Below are positions 41,624 through 50,900 of a stretch of 64,000 nt of DNA, piece by piece (positions within the stretch are counted from its first letter, which is position 1; each line of letters opens with the position of its first letter). The stretch spans positions 339,703-403,702 of the forward strand of contig NZ_BMSX01000006.1 in the NCBI RefSeq assembly GCF_014649375.1, in the 5' to 3' direction. The notes below the pieces were generated by a model. The model was not told the DNA's origin, did not search any database, and saw only the letters and a program-made list of their open reading frames with translations. A program made the translations under genes and the position numbers. Origin of the DNA: Streptomyces aurantiogriseus. Its GTDB lineage: Bacteria; Actinomycetota; Actinomycetes; Streptomycetales; Streptomycetaceae.

Positions 41624-42853
41624 ATGCGCCTGTCCAGACGAGCCCTGCTCGCGGCCACAGCCGTCACCTCCCTCCCCACGTCCTCCTCCGCCGCCGAGCC
41701 CCGCGGGCACCTGCGCACCGGCTTCGAGTCCCTCGCCGCAGACGGCTACGCCCGGATCAGCGGCCGACGCGTCGGTATCGTCACCAATCCCACCGGTGTC
41801 ACCCGCGACGTACGCCACATCGTCGACGTCATGCACACCGACGACCGGGTGAACCTCGTCGCCGTCTTCGGCCCCGAGCACGGCTTCCGGGGCACCGCGC
41901 AGGCGGGCGGCTCCGAGGGCCGGTACGAAGACCCGGCGACCGGGCTGCCCGTGTACGACACGTACCTCAAGAGCGGACAGCCGCTCGCGGACGTCTTCAC
42001 CGCCTCGGGTGTCGACACGGTCGTCTTCGACATCCAGGACGTGGGCGCCCGCTTCTACACGTACATCTGGACGCTGTACGACTGCATGGAGGCGGCGCGG
42101 CTGGCCGGGAAGCGGTTCGTGGTGCTGGACCGGCCGAACCCGGTGACGGGGCGGGCGGCGCTGGGGCCGGTGCTGCACCGGGAGTTCGCGAGCTTCGTGG
42201 GGCGGCAGCCGATCTCCCAGGCCCACGGGATGACGGTCGCCGAGCTGGCCCGGCTGTTCAACGGGGAGTTCCTGTCCTCGCCGGTGGAGCTGGACACCGT
42301 CGCGATGAGCGGGTGGCGGCGCTCGCAGTGGTACGACGCCTCGGGGCTGCCGTGGGTGCCGGCGAGCCCGAACATGCCGACGCCCGACACGGCCCTCGTG
42401 TACGCGGGAACGTGCCTGTTCGAGGGGACGAGCCTGTCGGAGGGGCGCGGTACCACCCGCCCGTTCGAACTCCTCGGCGCGGAGGGGATCGACGGGCGGT
42501 GGGCGGCGATGCTCAACGAACTCGGGCTGCCGGGGGCGCACTTCAGGGAGGCGTACTTCACGCCCACCTTCTCCAAGTTCCAGGGGAGGACCGTCGGCGG
42601 GGTGCAGATCCATGTGCACGACCGGGACGCCTACGATCCCGTCCGTACCGGCGTCGCGCTCCTGGTGACCGCCAAGAAGGCCTGGAGCGGCTTCGCCTGG
42701 CGCTCCGACCACTGGATCGACAGACTCACGGGATCCACGTCGGTGCGCACGGCGATCGACGCGGGCGCCGGTGTCGACGAGGTGGTGGCGGGCTGGCAGC
42801 CGGAGCTGGCGGCGTTCCGGCGGGTGCGGCGGGAGTATCTGCTGTACGGATGA
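41624..42853 (+). CDS. DUF1343 / NamZ-type exo-beta-N-acetylmuramidase, exported
   Basis: A 409-aa protein with a Tat-type leader 'MRLSRRALLAATAVTSLP'. The DUF1343 core is clear: 'ISGRRVGIVTNPTGVTRDVRHIVD' (shortened), 'VFGPEHGFRGTAQAG', 'VVFDIQDVGARFYTYIWTL', 'VVLDRPNPVTG' and 'FEGTSLSEGRGTTRPFELLGA'. The Bacillus NamZ founder (GH171) removes MurNAc from the non-reducing end of peptidoglycan fragments. Here it would act on wall fragments outside the cell. ATG 41624 is chosen because the frame to 41576 would precede the signal peptide with unlike residues. Confidence 0.85.
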   Translation: MRLSRRALLAATAVTSLPTSSSAAEPRGHLRTGFESLAADGYARISGRRVGIVTNPTGVTRDVRHIVDVMHTDDRVNLVAVFGPEHGFRGTAQAGGSEGRYEDPATGLPVYDTYLKSGQPLADVFTASGVDTVVFDIQDVGARFYTYIWTLYDCMEAARLAGKRFVVLDRPNPVTGRAALGPVLHREFASFVGRQPISQAHGMTVAELARLFNGEFLSSPVELDTVAMSGWRRSQWYDASGLPWVPASPNMPTPDTALVYAGTCLFEGTSLSEGRGTTRPFELLGAEGIDGRWAAMLNELGLPGAHFREAYFTPTFSKFQGRTVGGVQIHVHDRDAYDPVRTGVALLVTAKKAWSGFAWRSDHWIDRLTGSTSVRTAIDAGAGVDEVVAGWQPELAAFRRVRREYLLYG

Positions 42854-42937
42854 GCCGTGACGTCTGGTCAATTCCCTCCGTTGGCAGGACGATGCGCCCA
42901 CCTGGTGCGCGGTTGCGGGGGGACGAAGGGGCCTGGC

Positions 42938-44257
42938 ATGGCGGATCCGGCGATGAGTGTGACTCCCTACTGGGAGATGACCTTCGACGCCGACGGTGAC
43001 GTCGACGGCGGACAGCGGGAGCGGTTGCTGGCCGGGGTGTCCCGGCACGGGGTGCGGGACCTGATCGTCTTCGCACACGGCTGGAACAACGACCGCTCGG
43101 GCGCGACCCGGCTCTACAGCCGCTTCTTCGCGCCGATCCCGGGGCTGGCCCCGGCGGCGAGGATCGGGTACGTGGGAGTGGTGTGGCCGTCGATGCGGTT
43201 CTCCGACGAGCCGATCCCGGACTTCCCGCGGTCCGTCGCGGCCGAGTCGGCCCGGCGCCCGGCCCTCGACAAGGACACACGGCACGCGCTGCTGGAGACG
43301 TTCCCGGGCCGGGCCACGGTGGTCGAGCAGATCGCGCGGATGCTGGAGCAGCGGCCGCGCGAGGACGCCGAGCTGGAGGAGTTCGGGCGGCTGGTGCGGC
43401 TGCTGGTGGACGTGGTGCCGCCGGGACCGCAGGCGCTGTTCGCGGCGGACACGCTGGCGGAGGGGGTGCCGCAGGACGAGCCGGAGATGTTCTCCGGGTC
43501 CACGGTGGAGATGTGCGAGGAGTTCGCGCGGGCGCTGGCCCGCCTCGAATCCCCGGAGCCGGTCGCCGAGTTCGCGCTGCCCAACCCGTGGGACGGTGCG
43601 CACGAGCTGCTGCGGCAGGCGACGTACTACGCGATGAAGCGGCGGGCGGGGACGGTCGGTGAGCGCGGACTCGGGCCGCTGGTCGGCCGGCTGGCCGGCG
43701 CGGCGCCGCAGGTGCGGGTGCATCTGGTGGGGCACAGCTTCGGCGGGCGGCTGGTGTCGTTCGCGCTGCGCGGGCTGCCCGAGGGGGTGCGTACGGTGAA
43801 GTCGGTGACGCTGCTCCAGGCGGCCTTCTCCCACTACGCGTTCGCCTCCCGGCTGCCGCACGACGCGCGTGCGGGAGGCGTGCTGCAGGGACAGCAGAAC
43901 CGCATCGACGGCCCCCTGGTGTGCTGTCACTCGCGCCACGACTCGGCGCTGGGCAGCATCTATCCCCTGGCCTCCCGGATGGCGGGCGACGCACGAGGAG
44001 CGACCGCGGAGCTCGGCATCGGAAAGCTGCTCGGCGCCAAGTGGGGGGCGATGGGGTACGGCGGTGTGCAGGCGATGGCGGGCACGCGCGCGTGCACGCT
44101 CGCCGAGGCGCTGGCCCGGCCGCTGCCGGCGTCGGGGTGTGTGAACGTCGACGCGGCGGCGGTGGTCCGGCGCGGCGGGGCGCCGGCCGGTGCGCACAGC
44201 GACATCGTGCACCCCGAACTGGCGCGGGTCGTGCTCGCGGCGGGCCGCATCCGCTAG
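42938..44257 (+). CDS. Alpha/beta-hydrolase-fold protein
   Basis: A 439-aa cytoplasmic protein. 'DLIVFAHGWNNDRSGATRLYSRFF' (shortened) supplies the oxyanion region and 'VHLVGHSFGGRLVSFALRG' the nucleophile elbow G-H-S-F-G; a late His in 'SDIVHPELARVV' and Asp in 'CCHSRHDSALGSIYPLA' could complete a triad. An insertion of ~150 residues between strands and elbow is unusual for esterases. Substrate unknown. ATG 42938 has AAGGGG upstream; 85 bp after the namZ-like stop. Confidence 0.78.
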   Translation: MADPAMSVTPYWEMTFDADGDVDGGQRERLLAGVSRHGVRDLIVFAHGWNNDRSGATRLYSRFFAPIPGLAPAARIGYVGVVWPSMRFSDEPIPDFPRSVAAESARRPALDKDTRHALLETFPGRATVVEQIARMLEQRPREDAELEEFGRLVRLLVDVVPPGPQALFAADTLAEGVPQDEPEMFSGSTVEMCEEFARALARLESPEPVAEFALPNPWDGAHELLRQATYYAMKRRAGTVGERGLGPLVGRLAGAAPQVRVHLVGHSFGGRLVSFALRGLPEGVRTVKSVTLLQAAFSHYAFASRLPHDARAGGVLQGQQNRIDGPLVCCHSRHDSALGSIYPLASRMAGDARGATAELGIGKLLGAKWGAMGYGGVQAMAGTRACTLAEALARPLPASGCVNVDAAAVVRRGGAPAGAHSDIVHPELARVVLAAGRIR

Positions 44258-44277
44258 GCCCTGACGACAGGGCTTAG
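44254..44277. terminator. Small hairpin between convergent genes
   Basis: CTAGGCCCTG-acga-CAGGGCTTAG, a stem of about 10 bp with one G-T pair, overlapping the stop of the alpha/beta hydrolase. Confidence 0.55.
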
Positions 44278-44302
44278 GGACACGGCCCGCCGCGGCGCGG
44301 GC

Positions 44303-47116
44303 TCACCGGTGGGAGGTGAACTCCACCACCTGCTGGTAGGTGGGCCGGTTCTGCCAGCTGATGTTGGGGTGCTTGATGCCGCCGAGGGTGCGCTGGACGA
44401 TCGAGTCGGCGCACCACTGGTTGCCCGCGGCGCACAGGTCGTCACCGGGGTAGACCTGGGCCGCGGTCCTGCCCGCCGCCTCCTTCAGCGTGCTGATCAG
44501 GATGTCCCGGCAGGCGCTGAGGCTGCCGCCGCCGCAGTACTTCTGCGCCAGCGGGCCCTGCACCGACTCCCCGAGCACCGCCCGGATGTCCTTGTCGACA
44601 TAACTCCACCAGCCGTACTGGAAGGAGCTTCCGGCATGCGCCCCGGTCGGGCCGTGGGCGGACGACGGGGTCTCGTCGACAGGCAGGTTGCCGGTCATCG
44701 CGGTGTACAGCTCGGCGCCGAGGCCCGGTTCGAACTCGGCCTTCACCAGCAGTGGCCACCAGGCGTCCAGGATGCGGATCGCGTCGGCGTCGGCGTACGT
44801 CTTCGAACCGGCCGTGGTCTCCGTGCGCTTGCCGCCGGCCGTCAGCCAGGCCCGGAGCTTGCTCACGGCGGACGCCGCAGCGGTGTCGGTGACCGGGGAG
44901 CTGTTGATCACCTTCAGCAGGTCGGGCAGGACGTCCTCGGCGCGCAGGTCGGCGAGGGCCGCGTCCGCCATCGCCTTCACCAGCGAGGCACGGGTGACGC
45001 CGCCGGCCTGGACCAGCTTCTTCACCCGGGTCTCGAGGAGGTTGCCGCGGTGCACCGAGCCGTCACCCCAGGGCGCGGTCGTGTAGTCCTTGGCCTGCTT
45101 GTTGTTCCAGGAGATGTAGTAGTCCTGGTCGATGGAGTTGGGGTGCGCCGAGGCCGGCGTGTACTCGGCCGTGTTGGTGGTCGGGTCCCAGTTGCGCCAC
45201 TCGTACGCCGGCTGCGCCCACACCGGGAACTCGGCGTCGACGCCGCTCGCGCGCACCGGGTTGTCGCCGCTGTTGTAGTACGCGGTGTGCTCGGAGTCGG
45301 CGTAGAACCAGTTGAAGGTGTAGTTGATGTGCTGCACCGCGCTCTGGAAGGTCTGCGGGCTCTTGACGTAGTCCGGGTCGTTCAGCATCTGGAAGCCGAT
45401 GATGGAGTCGGCCTCGTGCAGGAAGGAGGAGCGCAGGGTGGTGTAGGCCACCTTCTTGCCGCCGACGGTCGCGCGGTGGGTGACGGGGCCGTACTCGGTG
45501 CGCCAGACGCGCATGGTGTACGAGCCGGCCGCGGTGCCGTCGGCCGTGGTCGGCTTCCAGGCGTTCTTCTGCTCGACCTTCTCCATCGCCGTGCAGGTGC
45601 CGCGGTACAGGTAGTGGTAGTCGTCCTGGCACAGCTCGACGGCGTAGGTGTCGATGATGTCCTGGCCCGAGGTGGTGGCACTCCACGAGTAGTCCTGGCC
45701 GCGGCCGAGCTCGACGTACATGCTCAGGCCGGCGAAGGAGGCGCCGCGGGCGCTGATGCCGGGGCCCTGGATCTCCTGGAGCAGGAGCAGCTGCGGGGCG
45801 AAGTAGCCGGTCTGCGGGCCGAAGACGGCGACCGGGTGGCCACTGGCGGTGTGGTCGCCGCTGACGACGAGGGCATTGGACATGCCGCGCTTGGCCGAGG
45901 TCAGGGCCGTCTTCGCCGCCGTGGTGGAGGCGGTCGTCGCGCCGGCGGTGGCCGCGCTGCCGGTGCGGTCGTAGACCAGCGGCTCCTCGACCACCGAGCC
46001 GGGGTCGGGCAGCGCCAGGCCCTGCGGGTTCTCGGGTTTGACGGCGTACGGGAAGCTCTTGCCGTCGTGGAGGGTCATGACGGCCTCGGGGTCGTTGCGC
46101 TCCCGGAAGGACTCCCAGACCTTGGTGCCCTGCTCGACGCCGTACTTCTCCTGCGCGGCCAGCAGCGAGACCGCGTTGTTGACCTCGCCGCCGCCCCCGG
46201 AGCCGAAGAGGGCACCGATGACCGAACCGAGGGCCACCAGGTCGGTGAGTTCGAAGTGGGCGATGGTTCCGGCGTTGGTGATTGAGTCCTTGTGGCCGGT
46301 CAGGACGTATTCACCGGGGAAGTAGCGGCCACTGTCGGAGGCGTCGATGTAGGCGTTGATGCCGTCGAGATAGGCGTTGGCGTCGGCCAGGGCCTGTTGC
46401 CCACGGGCGCCGTTGGTGGCGACGGCGTTGTCGATCTGGGCCTGGAGATCGGCCTCGGTGTACGGCGCGTTGCGCCAGAACTGTTGCTCCAGCCCCTGGT
46501 TGGAGGCCGCGCCGCCCGCGAAGGAGGTGAGTTGACCCCGGCCGACGTGCCGGAACACGTCCATGAGCCACAGCCGGTCCTCGGCTGCGGCATAACCGGC
46601 GCCGAACTCGGTGCCGTACCTGGTGGTACCGGTGATGTGCGGGACGCCCGTCTTCTTGTCGCGGACGATCGTGACGTCGCTGCGGCCGGCGGGCTTGACG
46701 GTGGAGGCGACTTGATCGGCAGGGACCCCGAACGACGCGTCGTTGAAGAACGTGTTGATCGTGGCGTTGGTGAGGGTGGAGTAGCCCTTGGCCAGGTTGG
46801 CGTAGGGGCCGAGTTGGTCCTCGGCGTGGGCGGGCTGGGTGCCGAAGGCCTGGTTGAGCAGGATCTGGGCGAGGGTGGCGTTGCCGTTCTGACCGGGCGG
46901 CAGGATGTCGGAACACTGGGTTCCGCAGTAGTCGTTCGCGGCGGTGACCTCGGCGGCCTCCGCTTGCCGGGAAAGCCCTGCTGCTGCCGCGGTGGGGGAA
47001 AGAGGCGCCAAAAGACCGGCCATCAAGGTGCATACGGATGCGGTCTTCAGGAACCCGGGGAATCTGCCGGGAGTTCTCAGTCTGGCGGGAGCGGTGCGAG
47101 GGGTTCGCCGTGGCAT
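44303..47116 (-). CDS. Penicillin acylase family N-terminal-nucleophile hydrolase, secreted
   Basis: A 937-aa precursor. Signal peptide within 1-46 ('KTASVCTLMAGLLAPLSPTA'). The alpha-chain part (~60-385) has 'SDVTIVRDKKTGVPHITGTT' and 'GAGYAAAEDRLWLMDVFRHVG'. A Thr/Ala-rich linker precedes the self-cleavage site 'KRGMSNALVVSG'; Ser413 would be the N-terminal nucleophile of the beta chain. Typical later residues: 'FGPQTGYFAPQLLLLQEIQGPG' (shortened). Family members cleave penicillins, acyl-homoserine lactones or cyclic lipopeptides; the specificity here is open. Secreted amidohydrolase is firm, substrate not. Confidence 0.92.
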   Translation of the reverse strand: MPRRTPRTAPARLRTPGRFPGFLKTASVCTLMAGLLAPLSPTAAAAGLSRQAEAAEVTAANDYCGTQCSDILPPGQNGNATLAQILLNQAFGTQPAHAEDQLGPYANLAKGYSTLTNATINTFFNDASFGVPADQVASTVKPAGRSDVTIVRDKKTGVPHITGTTRYGTEFGAGYAAAEDRLWLMDVFRHVGRGQLTSFAGGAASNQGLEQQFWRNAPYTEADLQAQIDNAVATNGARGQQALADANAYLDGINAYIDASDSGRYFPGEYVLTGHKDSITNAGTIAHFELTDLVALGSVIGALFGSGGGGEVNNAVSLLAAQEKYGVEQGTKVWESFRERNDPEAVMTLHDGKSFPYAVKPENPQGLALPDPGSVVEEPLVYDRTGSAATAGATTASTTAAKTALTSAKRGMSNALVVSGDHTASGHPVAVFGPQTGYFAPQLLLLQEIQGPGISARGASFAGLSMYVELGRGQDYSWSATTSGQDIIDTYAVELCQDDYHYLYRGTCTAMEKVEQKNAWKPTTADGTAAGSYTMRVWRTEYGPVTHRATVGGKKVAYTTLRSSFLHEADSIIGFQMLNDPDYVKSPQTFQSAVQHINYTFNWFYADSEHTAYYNSGDNPVRASGVDAEFPVWAQPAYEWRNWDPTTNTAEYTPASAHPNSIDQDYYISWNNKQAKDYTTAPWGDGSVHRGNLLETRVKKLVQAGGVTRASLVKAMADAALADLRAEDVLPDLLKVINSSPVTDTAAASAVSKLRAWLTAGGKRTETTAGSKTYADADAIRILDAWWPLLVKAEFEPGLGAELYTAMTGNLPVDETPSSAHGPTGAHAGSSFQYGWWSYVDKDIRAVLGESVQGPLAQKYCGGGSLSACRDILISTLKEAAGRTAAQVYPGDDLCAAGNQWCADSIVQRTLGGIKHPNISWQNRPTYQQVVEFTSHR

Positions 47117-47358
47117 CGGCAGCTCCTGGTGACGGGGGTGGCCGAAAGGTTACCGCCGGTATCCCCGGGATTGAAGATGAACATGCGTCACTTTTGGGAG
47201 TCGCCTCATCCGGCTTATGGACGGCATCGGAAATCGGATGGAGCCGAGGGGAGCCGAATCGCGTGTCGATACGTCTATTCGGCGACGTCGTGCGAAGTCC
47301 GTGCGATGACGCCGAAGTGACCGAAGTACAGGTGCAGATGTGACGGAGGTGCAAGGCG

Positions 47359-47961
47359 ATGGCCGGTTTCCGGAGTCTGGCGAGACAGGTGCGCGACCCG
47401 CGGTGCGATCTGGCACTGCGGCGGTACTCACTGCGCAAGTGCCTTGAGCGGTTCGCCCCTTACGGGCACAGGGCGACCTGGGACCATCTCTGCTCCCGGG
47501 CCGGGTTCGGTCCCGAGGACCGCTCCCCCGATCCGGCGCGGCTCGTGGCCGCGTTGGACGAGCTGGAGGAGGCGCGGGCGGTGTGGCTGGCCTATGAGGT
47601 CGAGTTCGCCGAGCGCCGCAAGAAGGAGAAGCACGACGGGCTGCGCAGGCCGGGCACAGTGGACGACTGGCACCGGCTGACCTGGGGCGGCTTCGGAGTG
47701 GCGTGGTGCGACGACCCGCGGGTCCATCCCCGTGAGCCGCTGGCCGAGGTACTGCGCCGGCTGATCGCCGCGCTGGAGCGCGAACCGGGCTCCTCCTGCC
47801 CGGTGTGCAGTGGCGAGCGGCTGGTGTGGAAGTACGACCTGGACCACGAGCCGTCGGCGGGTCCGGTCTGCGTGGACTGCGGCATACTCGTCCCGCGTCC
47901 CGTGCTCACGCCCGAGGCCCTGGCGTACGCCAGGCGCGGACGGCTGCTGGTGTCGGCCTGA
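47359..47961 (+). CDS. Hypothetical protein with C-terminal zinc ribbon
   Basis: A 200-aa protein, not recognised. The N-terminal two thirds are helical and basic ('RDPRCDLALRRYSLRKCLERFAPYGHRATWDHL', shortened); the C-terminus has 'SSCPVCSGERLVWKYDLDH' and 'GPVCVDCGILV', two CxxC pairs forming a zinc ribbon. Could bind nucleic acid or a protein partner. GGAGGTG lies upstream of ATG 47359. The 242 bp upstream (47117-47358), shared with the divergent acylase gene, is less GC-rich than its surroundings. Confidence 0.75.
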   Translation: MAGFRSLARQVRDPRCDLALRRYSLRKCLERFAPYGHRATWDHLCSRAGFGPEDRSPDPARLVAALDELEEARAVWLAYEVEFAERRKKEKHDGLRRPGTVDDWHRLTWGGFGVAWCDDPRVHPREPLAEVLRRLIAALEREPGSSCPVCSGERLVWKYDLDHEPSAGPVCVDCGILVPRPVLTPEALAYARRGRLLVSA

Positions 47962-48053
47962 GAGTACGACGGGGGTGCGCCGGGGATGCCGCACCCCCTG
48001 TTTCGCCGGGTTCGGCCGGACCGATTGTCGGTGGTGGGTGTCACCATCGGGGC

Positions 48054-48782
48054 ATGGTGCAGGTCTGTCTGAACGGGACGCGGGGTGCCGCCGATGGCGC
48101 TGCGGTGCCGCTCTCGCCCGAAGCGTTGGCCCATGCCGCGGCCGAGGCCGTCGCCGCGGGGGCCACGGACATCCATGTCCATCCCAAGACGCCCTGCGGG
48201 CAGGACACGCTGTCGCCGCGGGTGGTCGCGGCGACCCTGGAGGCGATACGGGCGCGGGTGGCGGTGCCGGTCGGTGTCACCACGGGCGCCTGGGCCGAAC
48301 CTGATCCCACGGCCCGCGTGGCGCGGGTGCGCGCGTGGACCGTTCTGCCCGATCACGCCTCGGTCAACTGGCATGAACCGGGCGCGGAGGAGCTCGCCGG
48401 TGCCCTGCTCGACCTCGGGGTGGGTGTGGAGGCGGGCATCTGGTCGGGGACGGACGGGGCCGCCCGTTTCTCCGTCTCGCCGTACGCGTCGAAAGTGCTG
48501 CGGGTGCTGGCGGAGGTGACAGACACGGAGGAGGAGAGCGCCGAGGGGGCGGCGCGGGCGTTGCTGACCGATCTCGGGCCGGCGCACGGACGGCCCGTGC
48601 TGCTGCACGGCGAGGGCGGCGGGGCGTGGCCCGTCCTGCGGTTGGCGGGACGGCTGGGGCTGGCGACCCGGATCGGCCTGGAGGACACACTGGTTCTGCC
48701 GGACGGGCGACGGGCGGTGTCCAACGCTCAGTTGGTGGCGGAGGCGCTGTCCCAGTACGGGTGCGCCCAGCGCTCGTCGTAG
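48054..48782 (+). CDS. 3-keto-5-aminohexanoate cleavage enzyme family (BKACE)
   Basis: A 242-aa TIM-barrel enzyme. 'VCLNGTRGAADGAAVPLSPEAL' start (shortened), zinc-binding 'ATDIHVHPKTPCGQDTLSP' and C-terminal 'LATRIGLEDTLVLPDGRRAVSN' match BKACE, which condenses beta-keto acids with acetyl-CoA and releases acetoacetate. It is shorter than the usual ~275-300 aa. Substrate class cannot be read with confidence. Its 3' end overlaps the convergent hypothetical gene by 55 nt. Confidence 0.85.
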   Translation: MVQVCLNGTRGAADGAAVPLSPEALAHAAAEAVAAGATDIHVHPKTPCGQDTLSPRVVAATLEAIRARVAVPVGVTTGAWAEPDPTARVARVRAWTVLPDHASVNWHEPGAEELAGALLDLGVGVEAGIWSGTDGAARFSVSPYASKVLRVLAEVTDTEEESAEGAARALLTDLGPAHGRPVLLHGEGGGAWPVLRLAGRLGLATRIGLEDTLVLPDGRRAVSNAQLVAEALSQYGCAQRSS

Positions 48783-49462
48783 GGCAGGACGAGGAGTTCG
48801 GCGCGGGTGGCGAGGTCGTACTCGCCCGCGGCACGGAGGCGTGCGGCGCCGGGGCCGGAGAGCCAGGCGCGCAGGTCCGTGACGCCGGCGTCCATGGTGT
48901 CGCCGTACCACCAGGAGAAGGGTGAGAAGTCGGACAGCAGGTCGTAGAGCCAGACGTCGGCGCAGTGGGCGAGGTGCGCGTCGGCGACCGGGCCGGTGCC
49001 CCACCCCTCCAGGAACGGGGTCACCGTCCCGGCGATCGTGGCGCAGGTGTCGAAGATGTCGTCGATGCCGTACGGCGGCTCGGGCGTCGCGAGGGCGTCC
49101 TGCCACCAGGCGTGCAGGAACGCCTCGATCGCGGCGGCCTGCTCGACCGGCCACGAGCGCCAGTCCACCCCGGACAGCCCGTGAGGCCCGATACCGATCG
49201 TGCGCAGGGTGCCGTCGGCCATCGCGCGTGCGCCCTGCGGCAGCAGGCGCCGCATCACGGCCGCGTGGTCGTCGAAGTGGCCGGGCACCTCGAAGAGGTA
49301 GTACCGCACCACGTCCACGGGTATCCGTACGTCCGGCGTGCGCAGATACGCGGTCTCCTCGGGCGCGTGGCAGTAGCCGCAGCCGGTCTCGGCGGGGCTC
49401 GTGAAACCGTGGAAGACGGTGTCGATGTCGGCGAGGGCTGCGTCAAGAGCGGCGGAGGACAT
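48728..49462 (-). CDS. Hypothetical protein
   Basis: A 244-aa soluble protein seen in Streptomyces but not assigned. Trp/Asp/His-rich ('WRSWPVEQAAAIEAFLHAWWQDAL' shortened, 'SDFSPFSWWYGDTMD'), with 'GCGYCHAPEETAYL' near the N-terminus, a CxxCH that looks like a haem c or metal site but without a signal peptide is more likely metal-binding. It converges on the BKACE gene with a 55-nt overlap, so the two may interfere in transcription. Confidence 0.7.
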   Translation of the reverse strand: MSSAALDAALADIDTVFHGFTSPAETGCGYCHAPEETAYLRTPDVRIPVDVVRYYLFEVPGHFDDHAAVMRRLLPQGARAMADGTLRTIGIGPHGLSGVDWRSWPVEQAAAIEAFLHAWWQDALATPEPPYGIDDIFDTCATIAGTVTPFLEGWGTGPVADAHLAHCADVWLYDLLSDFSPFSWWYGDTMDAGVTDLRAWLSGPGAARLRAAGEYDLATRAELLVLPYDERWAHPYWDSASATN

Positions 49463-49611
49463 GGGGGTCGGTCCCGTCAGGACTCCGTGCGCGGCGATCT
49501 CGGCCGGCCGAAGATCGGCACGTTACCAGCCGCTAATCCGTTCGCTCCACCCCTTTCGGATACGGACAGTTGGAGGCGATGAAACGCACCTGAGGAACGT
49601 GAGGAGTCCCG

Positions 49612-50679
49612 ATGTCCACGCTGCGCGTCACCGCCGAAGTGCTGACCGTCCATGAGCACCCCAATGCCGACGCCCTCGAACTGGCCCAGGTCGGCCTGTA
49701 CCGGGCCGTCGTCGCCAAGGGCGCGTACCGCACCGGCGAGGCCGCGGTGTACATCCCGGAGCAGGCGGTGCTGCCGACCGGGCTGATCGAGGAGCTGGGG
49801 CTGACCGGGCGGCTGGCGGGCAGCAGGGCGGACCGGGTCAAGGCGGTGCGGCTGCGGGGTGAGCTGTCGCAGGGCATCGTGTGCCGGCCGAAGGAGCTGG
49901 CCGACGTCGACCTCGTGCGGGCGGCGGCGGAGGGGACCGACTTCGCGGAGCGGCTCGGCATCACCAAGTGGGTGCCGCCGATCCCGCCCACGATGAACGG
50001 GGACGTCGAGTCGGCGCCCGATCTGCTGCCGTGGGTCGACATCGAGAACATCCAGCGCTATCCCGGCATCTTCACGCCCGGCGAGCCGGTGGTGCTGACG
50101 GAGAAGCTGCACGGGTCGGCGTGCCTGCTCACGTATGTCGCCGACGAGGAGCGGGTGTACGTCTCCTCCAAGGGCTTCGGCGCGAAGTCGCTGGCGCTGA
50201 AGGAGGACCCACGGAACCTGTACTGGCGCGCCGTGCGGGGCCACGGCGTCGCCGAGGCGGCCGCCCGACTCGCCGAGCGGCTGGGCGCGCGGCGCGTGGG
50301 CATCTTCGGCGAGGTGTACGGCGCGGGCGTGCAGGACCTGACCTACGGCGCCGACGGGCGGCGGGACACCCTCGGGTACGCGGTGTTCGACGTGTCCACG
50401 GAGATCGAGGGTGCGGTGCGGTGGCTGGACGCGGCGGAGGTACTGGACGGTGAACTGCCGCTGGTGCCACGGCTCTTCGAGGGGCCGTACGACAGCGGGC
50501 GCGTGCTGGAGCTGGCGAGCGGCCGGGAGACGGTGTCCGGGCGGGAGCTGCATCTGCGGGAGGGCGTGGTGATACGGCCCGCCGTGGAGCGGTACAGCCC
50601 CGTGACCGGGGGGAGGGCGATCGCCAAGGCGGTGAGCGCGGCTTACCTGACGCGGAAGGGTGGGACGGAGTACGAGTAG
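49612..50679 (+). CDS. ATP-dependent RNA ligase, DRB0094 (Rnl5) type
   Basis: A 355-aa nucleotidyltransferase. N-terminal OB-like domain ('TLRVTAEVLTVHEHPNADALELAQVG', shortened), then the ligase core with adenylated lysine in 'EKLHGSACLLTY' (KxHGS motif I), 'VGIFGEVYGAGVQDLTYG' (motif III/IIIa), and 'REGVVIRPAVER' plus 'AIAKAVSAAYLTRKGG' (motifs IV/V). The Deinococcus founder seals nicked duplexes with a 3'-OH RNA strand, suggesting RNA repair. GAGGAG precedes ATG 49612. No repair partner (kinase, phosphatase, RtcB) is adjacent. Confidence 0.88.
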   Translation: MSTLRVTAEVLTVHEHPNADALELAQVGLYRAVVAKGAYRTGEAAVYIPEQAVLPTGLIEELGLTGRLAGSRADRVKAVRLRGELSQGIVCRPKELADVDLVRAAAEGTDFAERLGITKWVPPIPPTMNGDVESAPDLLPWVDIENIQRYPGIFTPGEPVVLTEKLHGSACLLTYVADEERVYVSSKGFGAKSLALKEDPRNLYWRAVRGHGVAEAAARLAERLGARRVGIFGEVYGAGVQDLTYGADGRRDTLGYAVFDVSTEIEGAVRWLDAAEVLDGELPLVPRLFEGPYDSGRVLELASGRETVSGRELHLREGVVIRPAVERYSPVTGGRAIAKAVSAAYLTRKGGTEYE

Positions 50680-50734
50680 GGGGCGGCGGGTGACTTGGTG
50701 TGGCGCGGGTCGGCTGGTCACCCTGGGTTCGGTG

Positions 50735-50811
50735 CAGCGGGTGTCACGTGGATTGATCGGTCACCCGGCGTTCGATACAGCGGGTGTCACGTCGCTTGAT
50801 CGGTCACCCGG
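50735..50811. repeat. 43-bp-period direct repeat
   Basis: CAGCGGGTGTCACGT followed by a variable base, G, a variable base and TTGATCGGTCACCCGG occurs at 50735-50768 and 50778-50811; the 34-mers differ at two or three positions. GGTGTCAC-n-GGTCACC parts are partly self-complementary. Confidence 0.85.
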
Positions 50812-50900
50812 GGTCGGCGCCTGGGGGTGGGTCGCGCAGCCCGGCGCTGACGGGGTGCCGCCGCGCCCACCCGTGCCGCCCCAGGCGGCACGACTGCCCG

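Noticed and set aside
48728..48782. Overlap of BKACE and the hypothetical gene as evidence that one is spurious
   Set aside because: The BKACE motifs continue to the end of its frame and the opposite gene has normal codon use, so a real convergent overlap is more likely.
48728..49462. CxxCH motif of the hypothetical protein as a cytochrome c
   Set aside because: No signal peptide and no axial Met region, so haem attachment is unlikely.
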